Source: Astrothelium macrocarpum (Eukaryota > Ascomycota > Dothideomycetes > Trypetheliales > Trypetheliaceae). Taken from it: 64,000 bases of DNA. The translations under genes were made by a program, and so were the position numbers. Where the stretch lies: contig JAGEMR010000010.1 in the NCBI GenBank assembly GCA_021030915.1, positions 186,001 to 250,000 on the forward strand, read 5' to 3'. The notes beneath the pieces are model-generated. The model made no database searches. It was not told the origin of the DNA and saw only the letters and a list, made by a program, of their open reading frames with translations. This document shows, one piece after another, positions 1-10,170 of the stretch; position 1 is the first letter of the stretch, and every line of letters starts with the position of its first letter.

Positions 1-1509
1 ACCTCATGGAGAAGCTTACAAAGAGCGGTCAGGCCATTCTTTGCACAATTCACCAACCTTCAGCTATGCTGTTCCAGCGTTTTGATCGGTTGCTTTTCCT
101 TGATAAAGGAGGTAAGCCTATCTATTTTGGCGAAATTGGCGAGAACTCCAAGACCTTGACGAACTATTTCGAGAGGAATGGCGCACCGCTGTGTCCAGAA
201 GACGCCAATCCCGCTGAATGGATGCTCGAGATTACTGGTGCTGCACCTGGATCCCATACTGATATCAATTGGCCGCAGACCTGGCGCGAAAGCTCTGAAA
301 TTAAAGCAGTTCACGCCGAGCTTTATCGTCTGAAGGCAGAACGTCTTGAAGTCACTGCGCCATCCACTTCACCAGAGGATAAGGACAGCTACCGGGAGTT
401 TGCAGCGCGATTTGGACTCCAGCTGTATGAAGTTCTGAAACGTGTCAATCAGCAATATTGGCGTACTCCGTCTTATATCTATTCCAAAACGGCGCTTTGT
501 GTCTTTTCCGGTCTTTTTATTGGATTTTCCTTCTTCCATGCAAAGAACTCTATTCAAGGGCTGCAAAATCAGATGTTCTCCCTTTTCATGCTTATGACAA
601 TATTCAGCCAGTTGGTTCAGCAGATTGCACCGCAATTCGTCACCCAACGCGCTCTTTACGAAACTCATGAGCGACCATCCAAAACTTATTCCTGGAAGGC
701 ATTTATGTTATCCAACATCCTGGTTGAGATACCATGGAACACCCTTATGGCAGTATTGCTTTTCTTGACTTGGTACTACCCAATTGGGCTTTATCGTAAT
801 GCTGAGCCCACCCATGCTGTTCACGAACGTGGCGCTTTAATGTTTCTTCTCATCTGGACTTTCATGCTCTTCACTTGCACCTTTGCCAATCTAATTGTGG
901 CAGGCATTCCAGATGCCGAGACCGCGGGCAATCTCGCTAATCTGTGCTTTTCACTTTGCTTGATCTTCTGCGGGTAAGTGTCCATTGTTTCATCTCAATC
1001 TGCTATCTCCCCTGAGCCGGCAGTCTGTTCATAATAGTCTTACTAACAATGTCATCACCAGTGTCCTTGCCACGCCGACTGCCCTCCCTGGTTTCTGGGT
1101 CTTCATGTACCGTGTCTCTCCGTTTACCTATCTGATCTCTGCTATGCTCTCCACCGCCGTTGCCAACACCAACATCATCTGTGCGTCCAACGAATATCTC
1201 GCGTTTCCTCCACCTGCAGGTCAGACATGTCTCGACTACATGCAACCATTCATCAACTCCACTGGTGGTTACCTGCAGAACAACGATACTCGTGCGCCGG
1301 AGCTCTGTAGCTTCTGCTCTCAGAGCGACACCAATATCTACTTGGCCAGCGTGAGCAGCCATTACAGTCAGCGATGGCGAAATTTCGGCATTATGTGGGC
1401 GTTCATTGTTTTTAACATTGTGGCAGCTGTGCTCATTTACTTTTTGGCGAGGGTGCCGAAGAGAAAGGGATGGTGGAAGTTCTGGGCGAGCAAGCCGAAG
1501 ACTGAGTAA
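1..1509 (+). CDS. PDR-type (ABCG) multidrug ABC transporter, 3' part only
   Basis: Full-size fungal pleiotropic-drug-resistance ABC transporter, a plasma-membrane ATP-driven exporter of drugs and lipids. The gene enters from the left edge, reading in frame from base 3. Seen here: the H-loop region of the second nucleotide-binding domain (TIHQPS), the PDR-type stretch NPAEWMLE, then the second membrane domain with about six hydrophobic helices and a Cys-containing extracellular loop, ending in a basic tail. Exons are <1..973 and 1062..1509. The 88-nt intron (974..1061) starts GTAAGT, has a perfect TACTAAC branch site at 1041..1047, and restores the frame as a Gly codon followed by VLATPTALPGF. 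The Walker A and B motifs lie outside the window. Subfamily and substrate cannot be set from this fragment. Confidence 0.93.
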
Positions 1510-2001
1510 GCTTGGAAGTAATTAATGTCGTCATGAAGCTAAATGCATATGCTGTATTTGTATCTCTGCATTGTAGGCCTTTTGTTGTTTCTCTTTTTTT
1601 TCCCTTATTAGATGGATAGAGATTATCTTTTGGCGAGCTAAAAGGTTTCAGGTTGCATCATTACGGAGTTGTATGGATTATCTAAGGGTGAGAGAAGTTC
1701 GACTTCAAATTTGATGTCTGACTGAATTTCTAAGATCATTCGATGAAGGCTCGCCTCAAGGCAAGTCCTTGATGCAGTCATGCGCGGTATGGATTCAACA
1801 TTCAAAGGCTGAAAGAATGAATTCGTCATATAAGTTCAGACACGACCAGCTAATTGGTTGTATTGCAGAATAAAAGTGCAATCATGGCTTACATGTGCAA
1901 TTACTTAAGACTGATTTGGAACTTGATTCATCTCTTTCCAAAGCCTAGACTAAAATAGGTGAAGATGACAAACAAATGCGTCGTAATGGTCCTTCACACC
2001 A
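1510..2001. other. Convergent intergenic stretch, no gene seen
   Basis: About 490 nt between the 3' ends of the ABC transporter and the MFS gene. It is AT-leaning with a T-rich run near 1590. No supported gene or RNA. Confidence 0.6.
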
Positions 2002-3525
2002 CTATTGCACCTGGTTTGTAGAATGAAGCGACCGCGGTTCAATAACGTCTTCAATATACTCCGGTACCCGACTTTTCATTTTCTGGGTTACCTTCTCGTT
2101 AAGATCTTGAAACGTAGCCTCGGTGACACCCCCATATTTCCGGGCGAAGAAGAAATCAATCTCTTCAAGCGACTGACCCTTTGTCTCTGGGTAGCAGAAA
2201 TACACTATGAAGGTGCTACATAGATTAAAACAAGCCAGTATGACATAAAATTTGTATCCGATATTGGTCAGAGCAGTAGGTGTGATCTCAACGATTAAAA
2301 ACTGAAAAAGCCAATAGCAGATGTTCCCCAAAGCTAAGCCCTTTTCTCGAATCACCAAGGGCAGAATTTCAGCAGGGTATGCCCAAGAAGGACCAAGCCA
2401 TGTTGCTGCATTGATGCCGTAAAAGAGAAACATGACGACAAGAGCGGCGATGCCGTACTCCCTCGAGTCATGCGCAGGAGCCAGTGCAAGAAGGGCAGCA
2501 ATAACTACAAAAGATGCTGTTTGATATGCCGCACCGAAAATGAAGAATGGTCTTCTTCCAATTCGGTCGATAGTTAGAACCGGGACCAAGCAAAACAGCA
2601 TGGAGTCGATAGAAGTCAATCCCGATATCCAGAGCGATTGCGCATGATCAGCACCAATAAATTTTGTTGTTAAAGTTGGAAAATAATACGTTACTGAATT
2701 TATACCATTCAGCTGATGCATGATCATCATGCCGCAGGCGAGGCAAAGCCGTCGAAAATTCTGCGCTGGCCCACCGGAGATGAGGGAGCGGAATTCATTT
2801 GTGGTCCTTTGCTTCTCAAGCGCATCCGCCTCCATGATCTCTGCAAGCCGCTCCGATGCCCGCTCCGGCCCTTGCAGCCGTATCAATGTCTCTAGGGCTT
2901 TGTCGATATATCCACGCTTAACGAGCCATCGTGGAGACTCTGGGAGAAAGGGGATTAATGTTCCGGAGATAACAAGGAAAACGACCTGAAAGGCAATCGG
3001 AAAGGCAAATCCGACTCGACCAGTGGTACTATGAAAACCATAATTGATCCATTGAGCGAAGAAGAGTCCAGCAGCAGCGCCTCCAAGCAATTGTAGTGTC
3101 AGCCACCTGCCGCGAGACTTTGCGGGCACTGTCTCAGCCTGCCAAATACCAACGGTCGACGTCATGAGGCCAACTCCTAGTCCACAAATAATTCGTCCAG
3201 CAACCAGTTCGCCCATATCAATCGTTGCAGACTGTACGATCGCGCCGACCAGGCATATTGCGATGCCCAGTAGGATGGTTCTCTTCCGGCCCAGTCGACT
3301 GCCACAGAAAAAGGCAGCAGTGCTACCGAGGAAACCTCCGATGTTATACAGTGCACTGATGGTGCCAAGAAGACTAGAGCTGGGATGGTGGAAGGTCTTC
3401 AAGAACCAGGGATTAACAATGATTCCGGAGAAGACACCATTGTCATAGCCGAAAAGGAGGAAACCGCAGCAAGAGGCTACTGTGATGAGGATGACAAGAG
3501 GTGGACCTGTGATAGATCTGAGCAT
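2002..3525 (-). CDS. MFS sugar/H+ symporter-family transporter
   Basis: Major facilitator, sugar-porter family, 507 aa, the usual length, with about 12 hydrophobic helices; expected at the plasma membrane. Seen: the GR(L/K)GRKR loop after TM2, PESPRWL before the central cytoplasmic loop, DRIGRR in the second half, and the closing PETKGQSLEEID signature. The simple start is the ATG at 3525..3523. An alternative fits equally well: ATG at 3600 with an 8-nt first exon (3593..3600), a 75-nt intron (GTAAGG ... CTGAC branch ... CAG at 3518), giving MTRSITG instead of MLRSITG. The gene is divergent from the TPP enzyme at 4568, so the two could share regulation. Substrate is unknown; the family carries hexoses, polyols, quinate and other small solutes. 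Confidence 0.92.
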   Translation of the reverse strand: MLRSITGPPLVILITVASCCGFLLFGYDNGVFSGIIVNPWFLKTFHHPSSSLLGTISALYNIGGFLGSTAAFFCGSRLGRKRTILLGIAICLVGAIVQSATIDMGELVAGRIICGLGVGLMTSTVGIWQAETVPAKSRGRWLTLQLLGGAAAGLFFAQWINYGFHSTTGRVGFAFPIAFQVVFLVISGTLIPFLPESPRWLVKRGYIDKALETLIRLQGPERASERLAEIMEADALEKQRTTNEFRSLISGGPAQNFRRLCLACGMMIMHQLNGINSVTYYFPTLTTKFIGADHAQSLWISGLTSIDSMLFCLVPVLTIDRIGRRPFFIFGAAYQTASFVVIAALLALAPAHDSREYGIAALVVMFLFYGINAATWLGPSWAYPAEILPLVIREKGLALGNICYWLFQFLIVEITPTALTNIGYKFYVILACFNLCSTFIVYFCYPETKGQSLEEIDFFFARKYGGVTEATFQDLNEKVTQKMKSRVPEYIEDVIEPRSLHSTNQVQ

Positions 3526-3600
3526 TTCGAGGACTGTGGTAGTGATTACATAGGCATTGAGAAGCAGTCAGGTATTGAAGTGGACTCCTTACCTTGTCAT

Positions 3601-4567
3601 CGATGAGAGAGATTCCCATAGGGCTGTTTTATCTCCGGATCAGAGGAACATGGCATGTCCATCCGATAGAAGGGTAATAACTTCCCCGCATCGCTATTCT
3701 AGTTGATAGGACATGGGTTTCTGGTATTGCTCCCACGGAAATCCCATCGCAATAGTTGTATCATGACTTCTAGCAAATCAAATAACCTACCAGCACAACT
3801 ACAAACCATTGGTAAAGAGAATCTTGAGAAAAATATCAGAGAGTCCAAGAGTAAAGCGATTCTGCAAAAGAGAACAGGCTGCTTTCATTTGCTTTCGCCC
3901 CTTGGATTGTCAATCCTTGACTCGTAAAGCTTACGAGGCGATACATGCCGCCGCCGTGGCCGTGGTTGTTCGACCTCCGCTCTGGGCTTGATCTTACCCC
4001 TACTAGACTAGTGGAACTCTAGCTGGAGGATCGCTAAGGCTTCCGTTCCACGAATTACTCCCTGAGCATGTCCAATTGCCTGACACCTCTTCCGAATATT
4101 TGAAGAGGAGAAGGATCCGTACCGTGAAGGATTGATGGCCTTCTGCCATCTACGAGGGTTAGTGCGAGCAAAGTGCATATGCTTGCAAATATGAGGCAAG
4201 TTTTTTTAATCGTCTCCATTGCTTTGAGTGTGAAATATGATATATTGCTGTCCATCAAAAAGATCTCTTCTCACGATCCATGATTAGACTTGTTGAACTT
4301 TACGCAAATCACGGTTCTCCATTTATCGTGTTTACGTCGGTCTTGTCACCCACGATCTTGTAGGGTCTCATCAATCTCTCAATCGAAAGATATTTTGATT
4401 TTCGATCATAGACGTTCTTTCCTCGAGGTTTATGCAAGTCGGAACCAAGGATCTCCTGCAGAGCTCTGGTAGTTGGAGATAGGAGATTAAAAAAACCCCC
4501 AATTTCAAGGTATTTTGGAGAGCCTTGTGAACCGCCCGCACTGGGTCTTACAGCCAGAACGGGTGCG
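3601..4567. other. Intergenic region between divergent transporter and TPP enzyme
   Basis: About 970 nt that must hold the promoters of both flanking genes. A minus-strand ORF (ATG at 4219, stop at 4055) would encode 54 aa with a hydrophobic, signal-like N-terminus. It has no other support and is treated as a candidate only. Confidence 0.5.
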
Positions 4568-6367
4568 ATGACGGACCATCATTTTATATCAGATCGTCCA
4601 ATCGCGAAAACAGCTGGTGGTACGCCCACTGTCGAGTTCGGTAGCGATGCAATCGTGGAGCAGCTCTCCCGATTAGGACTGAAATATATCGCTCTCGTAC
4701 CTGGCTCCAGCTACAGAGGCGTCCACGATAGCCTGATCAATTACAATGGAAACAAAGAGCCGCAGATGCTATTGTGTATTCATGAGGAGCACTCGATAGC
4801 CATTGCACATGGTTATGCAAAAGTTACTGAACGGCCAATGGCTGCTGCTGTCCATGCCAATGTTGGCCTCCAGCATGCCACTATGGCTATCTACAATGCC
4901 TTTACAGATCGCGTCCCCGTACTCATTTTAGGTGCCACCGGACCAGTAGATAATGCGAAGAAGCGGCCTTGGATTGATTGGATCCATTCGGCGACTGATC
5001 AAGCAGCAATGATTCGACCATATATCAAGTTTGACGACGAGCCACGATCCGTGGAAGCTGCCCTCAATAGCTTACTTCGCTGCGCATCGCTTGCCATGGA
5101 GGCTCCCCGTGCGCCGACGTATCTATGCTTGGATGTACGCTTGCAGGAAGACAGAATCGACCAATCTTCTATCAAATTTCCCAACACGCAAAGATTTGTG
5201 CATCAGAAGTCAGTGGGCCCATCAGAAGCGGACGTCGATTCCGTTGTCAATGCCCTTGAGGCGGCAAAACGACCGCTTTTTCTGTTCGGACGATCGAGCC
5301 GCTCGAGGGAAGCCTGGCAGAATCGAGTAGCCGTCGCAGAGACATGCAAAGTTCGCGTCATGACAGATCTAAAACAGCCTTCTGCTTTCCCAACTGCCCA
5401 TCATCTTCATGCTTGTCCGCCAGGTGTCTTCAACTCTCCACAGGCTTCAGAGACCATTCGTTCCGCGGATCTGATCATCTCATTTGACTGGGTCGATTTA
5501 GCTGGTACTCTTGCCGCAGCGTGGGGTGAAAAAGAAGCCGCCAACAAAATCGTCCACATCAGCCTCGACAGCATTCTCCACAATGGCTGGTCGAAGGACC
5601 ATTTCGGCCACGCACCCGTCGACATCCCCATTTTCGCTGATCCGGATAATTTCATCGCCGGCCTCCATCACAGACTCTCCTCCGTCGGCGTCGAACTGTC
5701 TTCCACATGGCCCGATCCATCCCAGCCCGCGTCCGTAGCCAACGGCACATCCAGAACCGAAGCCGAGAACATATACATGAGCGATCTCGCCTCCGCGCTC
5801 TACTCCGCCATCCCATCCGACGACATGTGTCTCATCCGCGTTCCCCTCGGCTGGAAAGGCAGCGACCTACGCGCCACGCACTCGCTCAGCTTCCTGGGCC
5901 AAGACGGCGGCGGCGGCGTGGGCTCTGGCCCAGGGCAGGCGGTGGGCGCTGCGCTTGCGCTCAAGGACTCGGCCTTGCTGCCCGTGGCCATTCTCGGGGA
6001 CGGCGATTTCTTGATGGCGTCATCGGCGCTGTGGACCGCGACCCGGTACCGGCTGCGGCTGCTGGTGATCGTGGCGAATAATGCGTCCTTCTTCAATGAC
6101 GAGGTGCACCAGGAGCGCGTGGCGCGTGAGCGGAGCCGGCCGGTGGAAAATAAGTGGATTGGCATTAGGCTGGATGATCCGATACCGGACATCACGCAGA
6201 ATGCCGCGAGCTTTGGACTGAAGACGCCGGCCGGGGCTCAGGTGAAGGAGAGGAGTAAATTAGCCGGTGTGCTGGAGAAGGCCGTTCAAGAGGTGAGAGC
6301 TGGGGAGGCGGTGGTTGTCGATGTGCAGGTTTTGCCTGACGGATATGGTACCGCGATGAACAAGTAA
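4568..6367 (+). CDS. Thiamine-diphosphate-dependent decarboxylase/synthase (acetolactate synthase / benzoylformate decarboxylase-like)
   Basis: Intronless 599-aa member of the TPP enzyme superfamily. Three domains can be traced: the PYR domain (about residues 25-190) with the conserved Glu region HEEHSIAIAHGYA; a central domain (about 210-370); and the PP domain with the TPP/Mg motif GDG (residues 478-480 region) followed about 25 residues later by NN. Such enzymes decarboxylate or ligate 2-keto acids. The sequence alone does not separate benzoylformate decarboxylase-like from acetolactate synthase-like activity, and it does not look like the biosynthetic ILV2 gene. No mitochondrial presequence is obvious. 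It is divergent from an MFS transporter, which suggests an uptake-plus-catabolism pair (inference). The last third lies in a GC-rich island with a C-to-G strand switch. Confidence 0.88.
   Translation: MTDHHFISDRPIAKTAGGTPTVEFGSDAIVEQLSRLGLKYIALVPGSSYRGVHDSLINYNGNKEPQMLLCIHEEHSIAIAHGYAKVTERPMAAAVHANVGLQHATMAIYNAFTDRVPVLILGATGPVDNAKKRPWIDWIHSATDQAAMIRPYIKFDDEPRSVEAALNSLLRCASLAMEAPRAPTYLCLDVRLQEDRIDQSSIKFPNTQRFVHQKSVGPSEADVDSVVNALEAAKRPLFLFGRSSRSREAWQNRVAVAETCKVRVMTDLKQPSAFPTAHHLHACPPGVFNSPQASETIRSADLIISFDWVDLAGTLAAAWGEKEAANKIVHISLDSILHNGWSKDHFGHAPVDIPIFADPDNFIAGLHHRLSSVGVELSSTWPDPSQPASVANGTSRTEAENIYMSDLASALYSAIPSDDMCLIRVPLGWKGSDLRATHSLSFLGQDGGGGVGSGPGQAVGAALALKDSALLPVAILGDGDFLMASSALWTATRYRLRLLVIVANNASFFNDEVHQERVARERSRPVENKWIGIRLDDPIPDITQNAASFGLKTPAGAQVKERSKLAGVLEKAVQEVRAGEAVVVDVQVLPDGYGTAMNK
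5500..6330. other. GC-rich island with C-to-G strand switch (1 of 5)
   Basis: Within the TPP-enzyme ORF, third codon positions are mainly C from about 5500 to 5890 and mainly G from about 5990 to 6330, with a GC peak between. Confidence 0.6.
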
Positions 6368-6621
6368 CTTTGTGTTCTCTATTTCCTTGATCGATTTTGG
6401 TGGAGAATATTGGTACGCGCATTGCTAATCCGCCGTTGAATTGCTAGACATTAGTCATACAAGGTGCGGTAGGATGACTGGCTGGAAAATTCTGGGTATC
6501 ACGGCACTGCGCTGTCCTTAGAGGTTCCACACACGCCCAGAATGTTCTTTCTACACCGACCATGAATTTTCAAAGCTTTTGGAATAATGGAGGTTGCCTT
6601 CAACGCAGCGAACGTGCTCGT

Positions 6622-9600
6622 TCATTCAGGTCTTGCGCATCGCATCGCATCTTGCCATCCTTTCCAAGCTTCACCAAATGTCCTATCCACGCTTTTCTTT
6701 CTTATATCATTTTCCAATCCTAAACTTACGCCATCTCCCCGTGATTCGTAGCTCGTCATGATATCTTCCTTTCGCTCATTTTCTAAATCGACTAGCGGGA
6801 CAATGCTTGGCCGTCCATGCGCACACTGAAACGGAAATGCGCACGCCACCAATCTTTTAATAAGTACCTGGCATTCACCAAGAGAGAGTCGATCGCCAAA
6901 CATAATGGCACTACGGCAAGCACGGGAGTTGATCAAGTCGAGTATGCCTTGGGGGCAACTCCGGATACGAGAGAGCCAGGGGTATGGTTCAGATCCTTTT
7001 TCCTCATCATTATTCATTGACATTATAACATTGTCCTCCTTCCATATCTCCGCACGCAGGAGATTGATAAGGTGTTTGGGTTCGAGCCGGCAGCGTTCTG
7101 AAATTGCTGGAGGAAGCGCCTTGACAACGATAGTGGTATTACTATTCTGTTTAGAGATTGTTCGTGAAGCAAACTGCGTCTCACTCGTTGAACGCTGTTT
7201 TGTCCTGACCTGATACAGTATGCCCCATTCAGCAAATCGTTCGATATAACGCGTAAACAGATCTTGCTCGTTTTCGGAAACTTCAAAAGTGATTGGGGGA
7301 TCTAAGCAGGTCGTTCGAACAGTACACTTCGGGTGCTGATTCTCTACTTCCTTTAACTGTGAAAAGGGTGTGAACAGATCTTGGAGCAGATCCTCGACTT
7401 TGCAACGCTCATCAGCAGCGTGCTGGTCGACCAGCACCAATGTATCCCTTTTAATGATCTTCTCAGCATCGGCAGAATCACTTGGTAACGGGGCCGTGTG
7501 CATTTTGACCAAGATGAATTTTCTATCAATTTGAGCCAAAACCTCAGCAGTACGAAGGGCGTCCCTGGAGAATTTCTTTGCAGAGAAGTTGAATGAATTT
7601 TGAAAAGCTTGACCGGGTCCTTGGGTTGAATAAATAAGTCGCTCGTTAGATCCTAAACCAGGGGCTTGAAAGTTGAATTCCTGAGGTAATACTTGCCGAA
7701 TGCGTTCCTCCGCCGCAAAGAAGACGGGATTATCCCAACCGTTTAAAAAATCTGTAAACCAGGACGGGTTTTTAGATCGATCAGTAAAAGGCTTCTGCGG
7801 CCTTTTCTTCCGTCGCAAGGTTGAACATAATTGTCTAGCAGGTGACGAGTCTCTTTCAAAGTGTTGATCGTCATGCTGTTCAAGTCCTGATCCTGCGTGG
7901 TGGCATTCTGCTGTCAAAATAGCTCCCGTGCGGCAGCTCACTTGAACTTTCTCCTGCGTTGAGGGATCTATCCACTCGATGATTTCGTTCTCGGATGAAC
8001 CATTAAGACGCTTCTCTCCTTGGCCTGGAGCGTCAGTTTGCTTGATTGACATGAGCGCAAATGCCGGAGACATCGAAACATTTTGTGGTCGGCACAATTG
8101 ACTGGCAAGGACGGATTCCATGCGCGGAGAGGCTAAGCTCTGCAAAGTACAAGAGACGTCTTGATCCTTTTGTTTCGCCAGGTCTGGTGAAGTATCGACA
8201 GTTGAGCGACGGCTCAAGGTCTTGTAGATAAAGTCCGGCTTTCCACTTTTGATTCTGCTCCATTCACTAAACGGTCTGCTGTCATTGATAAGTCTAGCAT
8301 CAACACTCCGCGATCGTGGATTCGAAGTTACGGAGCTACAATTTCTTTTTCGTTTCAGACCGATCGTGGCAGAAGCTTCAACATCAGACCAAGAATTATC
8401 TGCGAGCATACCTGCTCTGGTCTGAGAACAATCTGAAGGGGCATTACCAGAAGTATTGGTTTCCGTTCTCTCACGGTGCTGTGGAGGAATTGTTTTCGGA
8501 GAGAGGAAATAGTGTGCGGTCAGCCACTCCTGTATCATTGCGCTAAGTACTGCAATTATCGCTTGCATATTGGCCTGCTGTTCGAGGAAATCACTACTTG
8601 AATCAGGAAACCTCGTGGTGTTGGACCGGAAAGATATTTGCAAGAAAAACATTGGCCATCGATCGATTCCTTTGCGACCTCTTAATTGCCTGTTGGTATA
8701 ACCATCGTTTTTGAAACGTCCGTCGTGCAGACGTTGTTCTTTTCCCGTTTCTTCGATATCCGCATCGTCCTCGACTACACCGAAACTTGAACTCCTGAAA
8801 AGCTTGTTGACGTAGTCGTAGATTTCACTATGCCTAGAGTCAAATGCCAAAGGCTCCATACCAATCACAACAAGTTGTGCTTGCTTACTCGGAGCGGGCT
8901 CTGTAGATACTGCTCCTTTGATCGAAATCGAAGGCGTGGAACCGGAAATGGGTACCCAGTTCGGCCAGCTATCTGAATTGATGTACCCCGCTTGACCGAG
9001 GATGCTCAAAATTTTACTTAAGCTGAGCTTCGAGTGGTTCTGCCCCGAACTTTCTCCACGGATTTGAGCCAAGTACCTTGGAAAGATACGAATTCTCCGG
9101 TCTCTCCGTACATCTCTGATGTTGATAGTGATAGGTGTTTCCCATGCCAGCAATAAACCAACAATTTCTCTTCTCAGATGGCCCCATTGTCTTTCATCCT
9201 CAGCGCCTGCTTCCAAAAAGGCTGTTCTTTGCTTCACGCGAACCGGCATATTCCCGAAGAGATCCCGAACGGCTACTCTGGTGCCATGACGACCTGGTAT
9301 ATCATGCTGAGCAGGTGCAGGGATCAGACGTGAGAGGACTTCCGAACGATGCACTACCAATGTGTTAAGAGAACGGTAGCCACGACGGCGGGAAGTTACG
9401 GAGAGGAATGACAGCGCACCCAGCGATGCTAGGAAAATGCCATGACGACCATGATACAGGGTGGATGAAGATTCGCTATGCTTTGAGGTATCTATGACAA
9501 TGAGTTTCGAAATGGCCAGTTGTCTGTGGCTGGTGCAGGTACGTACAGTGAAGTCTACCGAGGCCACCAGTGTCGTGAAATTCTTCATGACGAATACCGT

Positions 9601-9799
9601 CCCCATCATCCTCAACCACACAACCTCCGTGAGCGAAATCGACCGTGACTTCTATCTTTGTAGCGTTGGCATCGAGAGAATTTTTCACTAGGTTGATAAC
9701 CACATCGTTCAATGAGGTGATCGATACGCTCGACTTGATCTGAGCAACAACTTGTGGCGGCAATGGTAGTATGGCGTTCCTATCCAAGGTACGAGACAT
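6622..9799 (-). CDS. MLH3: DNA mismatch repair protein MLH3 (MutL homologue)
   Basis: MutL-family protein that pairs with MLH1 and nicks DNA in meiotic crossover formation and mismatch repair; nuclear. Exons complement(9547..9799) and complement(6622..9491), 1040 aa. The 55-nt intron (GTACGT ... ATAG) restores LHYTSKH at the expected MLH3 position. The N-terminal GHKL ATPase block begins LPLPPQVVAQIKSS. The C-terminal endonuclease motif DQHAADERCKVE is at about residue 773, the ACR motif (SRACRSAIMFGD) at about 941, and the zinc-site segment FPFQCAHGRPSIVPL at about 969. The start was set at the ATG at 9799, close to the conserved N-terminus; an in-frame ATG at 9853 also exists. The ATPase motifs are unusually weak (see findings). 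Convergent with the TPP gene, divergent from ALG11. Confidence 0.92.
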
Positions 9800-10170
9800 T
9801 TCAGCAAAACGGGCTTCGTGGAGGTTTCCACTTGCTCCGTCCACTCTGACCATAGATCAAGGAAATAGACATTCGTGCTGGCATTGGGAAGTTCTGTAAG
9901 CCTGCTTGGATGGTATATGAGCACACGAGGTAGCTGTCTGGAGTAGCGGATGAAAAGGTAAAGAGAAAGTAATGGGAAAGTTTGCCGATAATCAACCGGG
10001 ATGTTACAGGGCTCTGCGGGCCCTGATGACATCTTGCAGTCGCGTATTGTAAACTTCTTCGTGCTATGCCTGCCTTACCTGGGCCTCTTCACGCTCTCAG
10101 CCTTTGCGCTGTTCCCCAATTACATTTTACATCATGACTGTTTACTAAACTTTTACCGAATGTCTAGATC
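9800..10170. promoter_or_regulatory. Shared bidirectional promoter region, MLH3 / ALG11
   Basis: 371 nt between two outward-facing starts. No clear TATA box; the ALG11 side is T/C-rich. Inferred from gene layout only. Confidence 0.5.
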
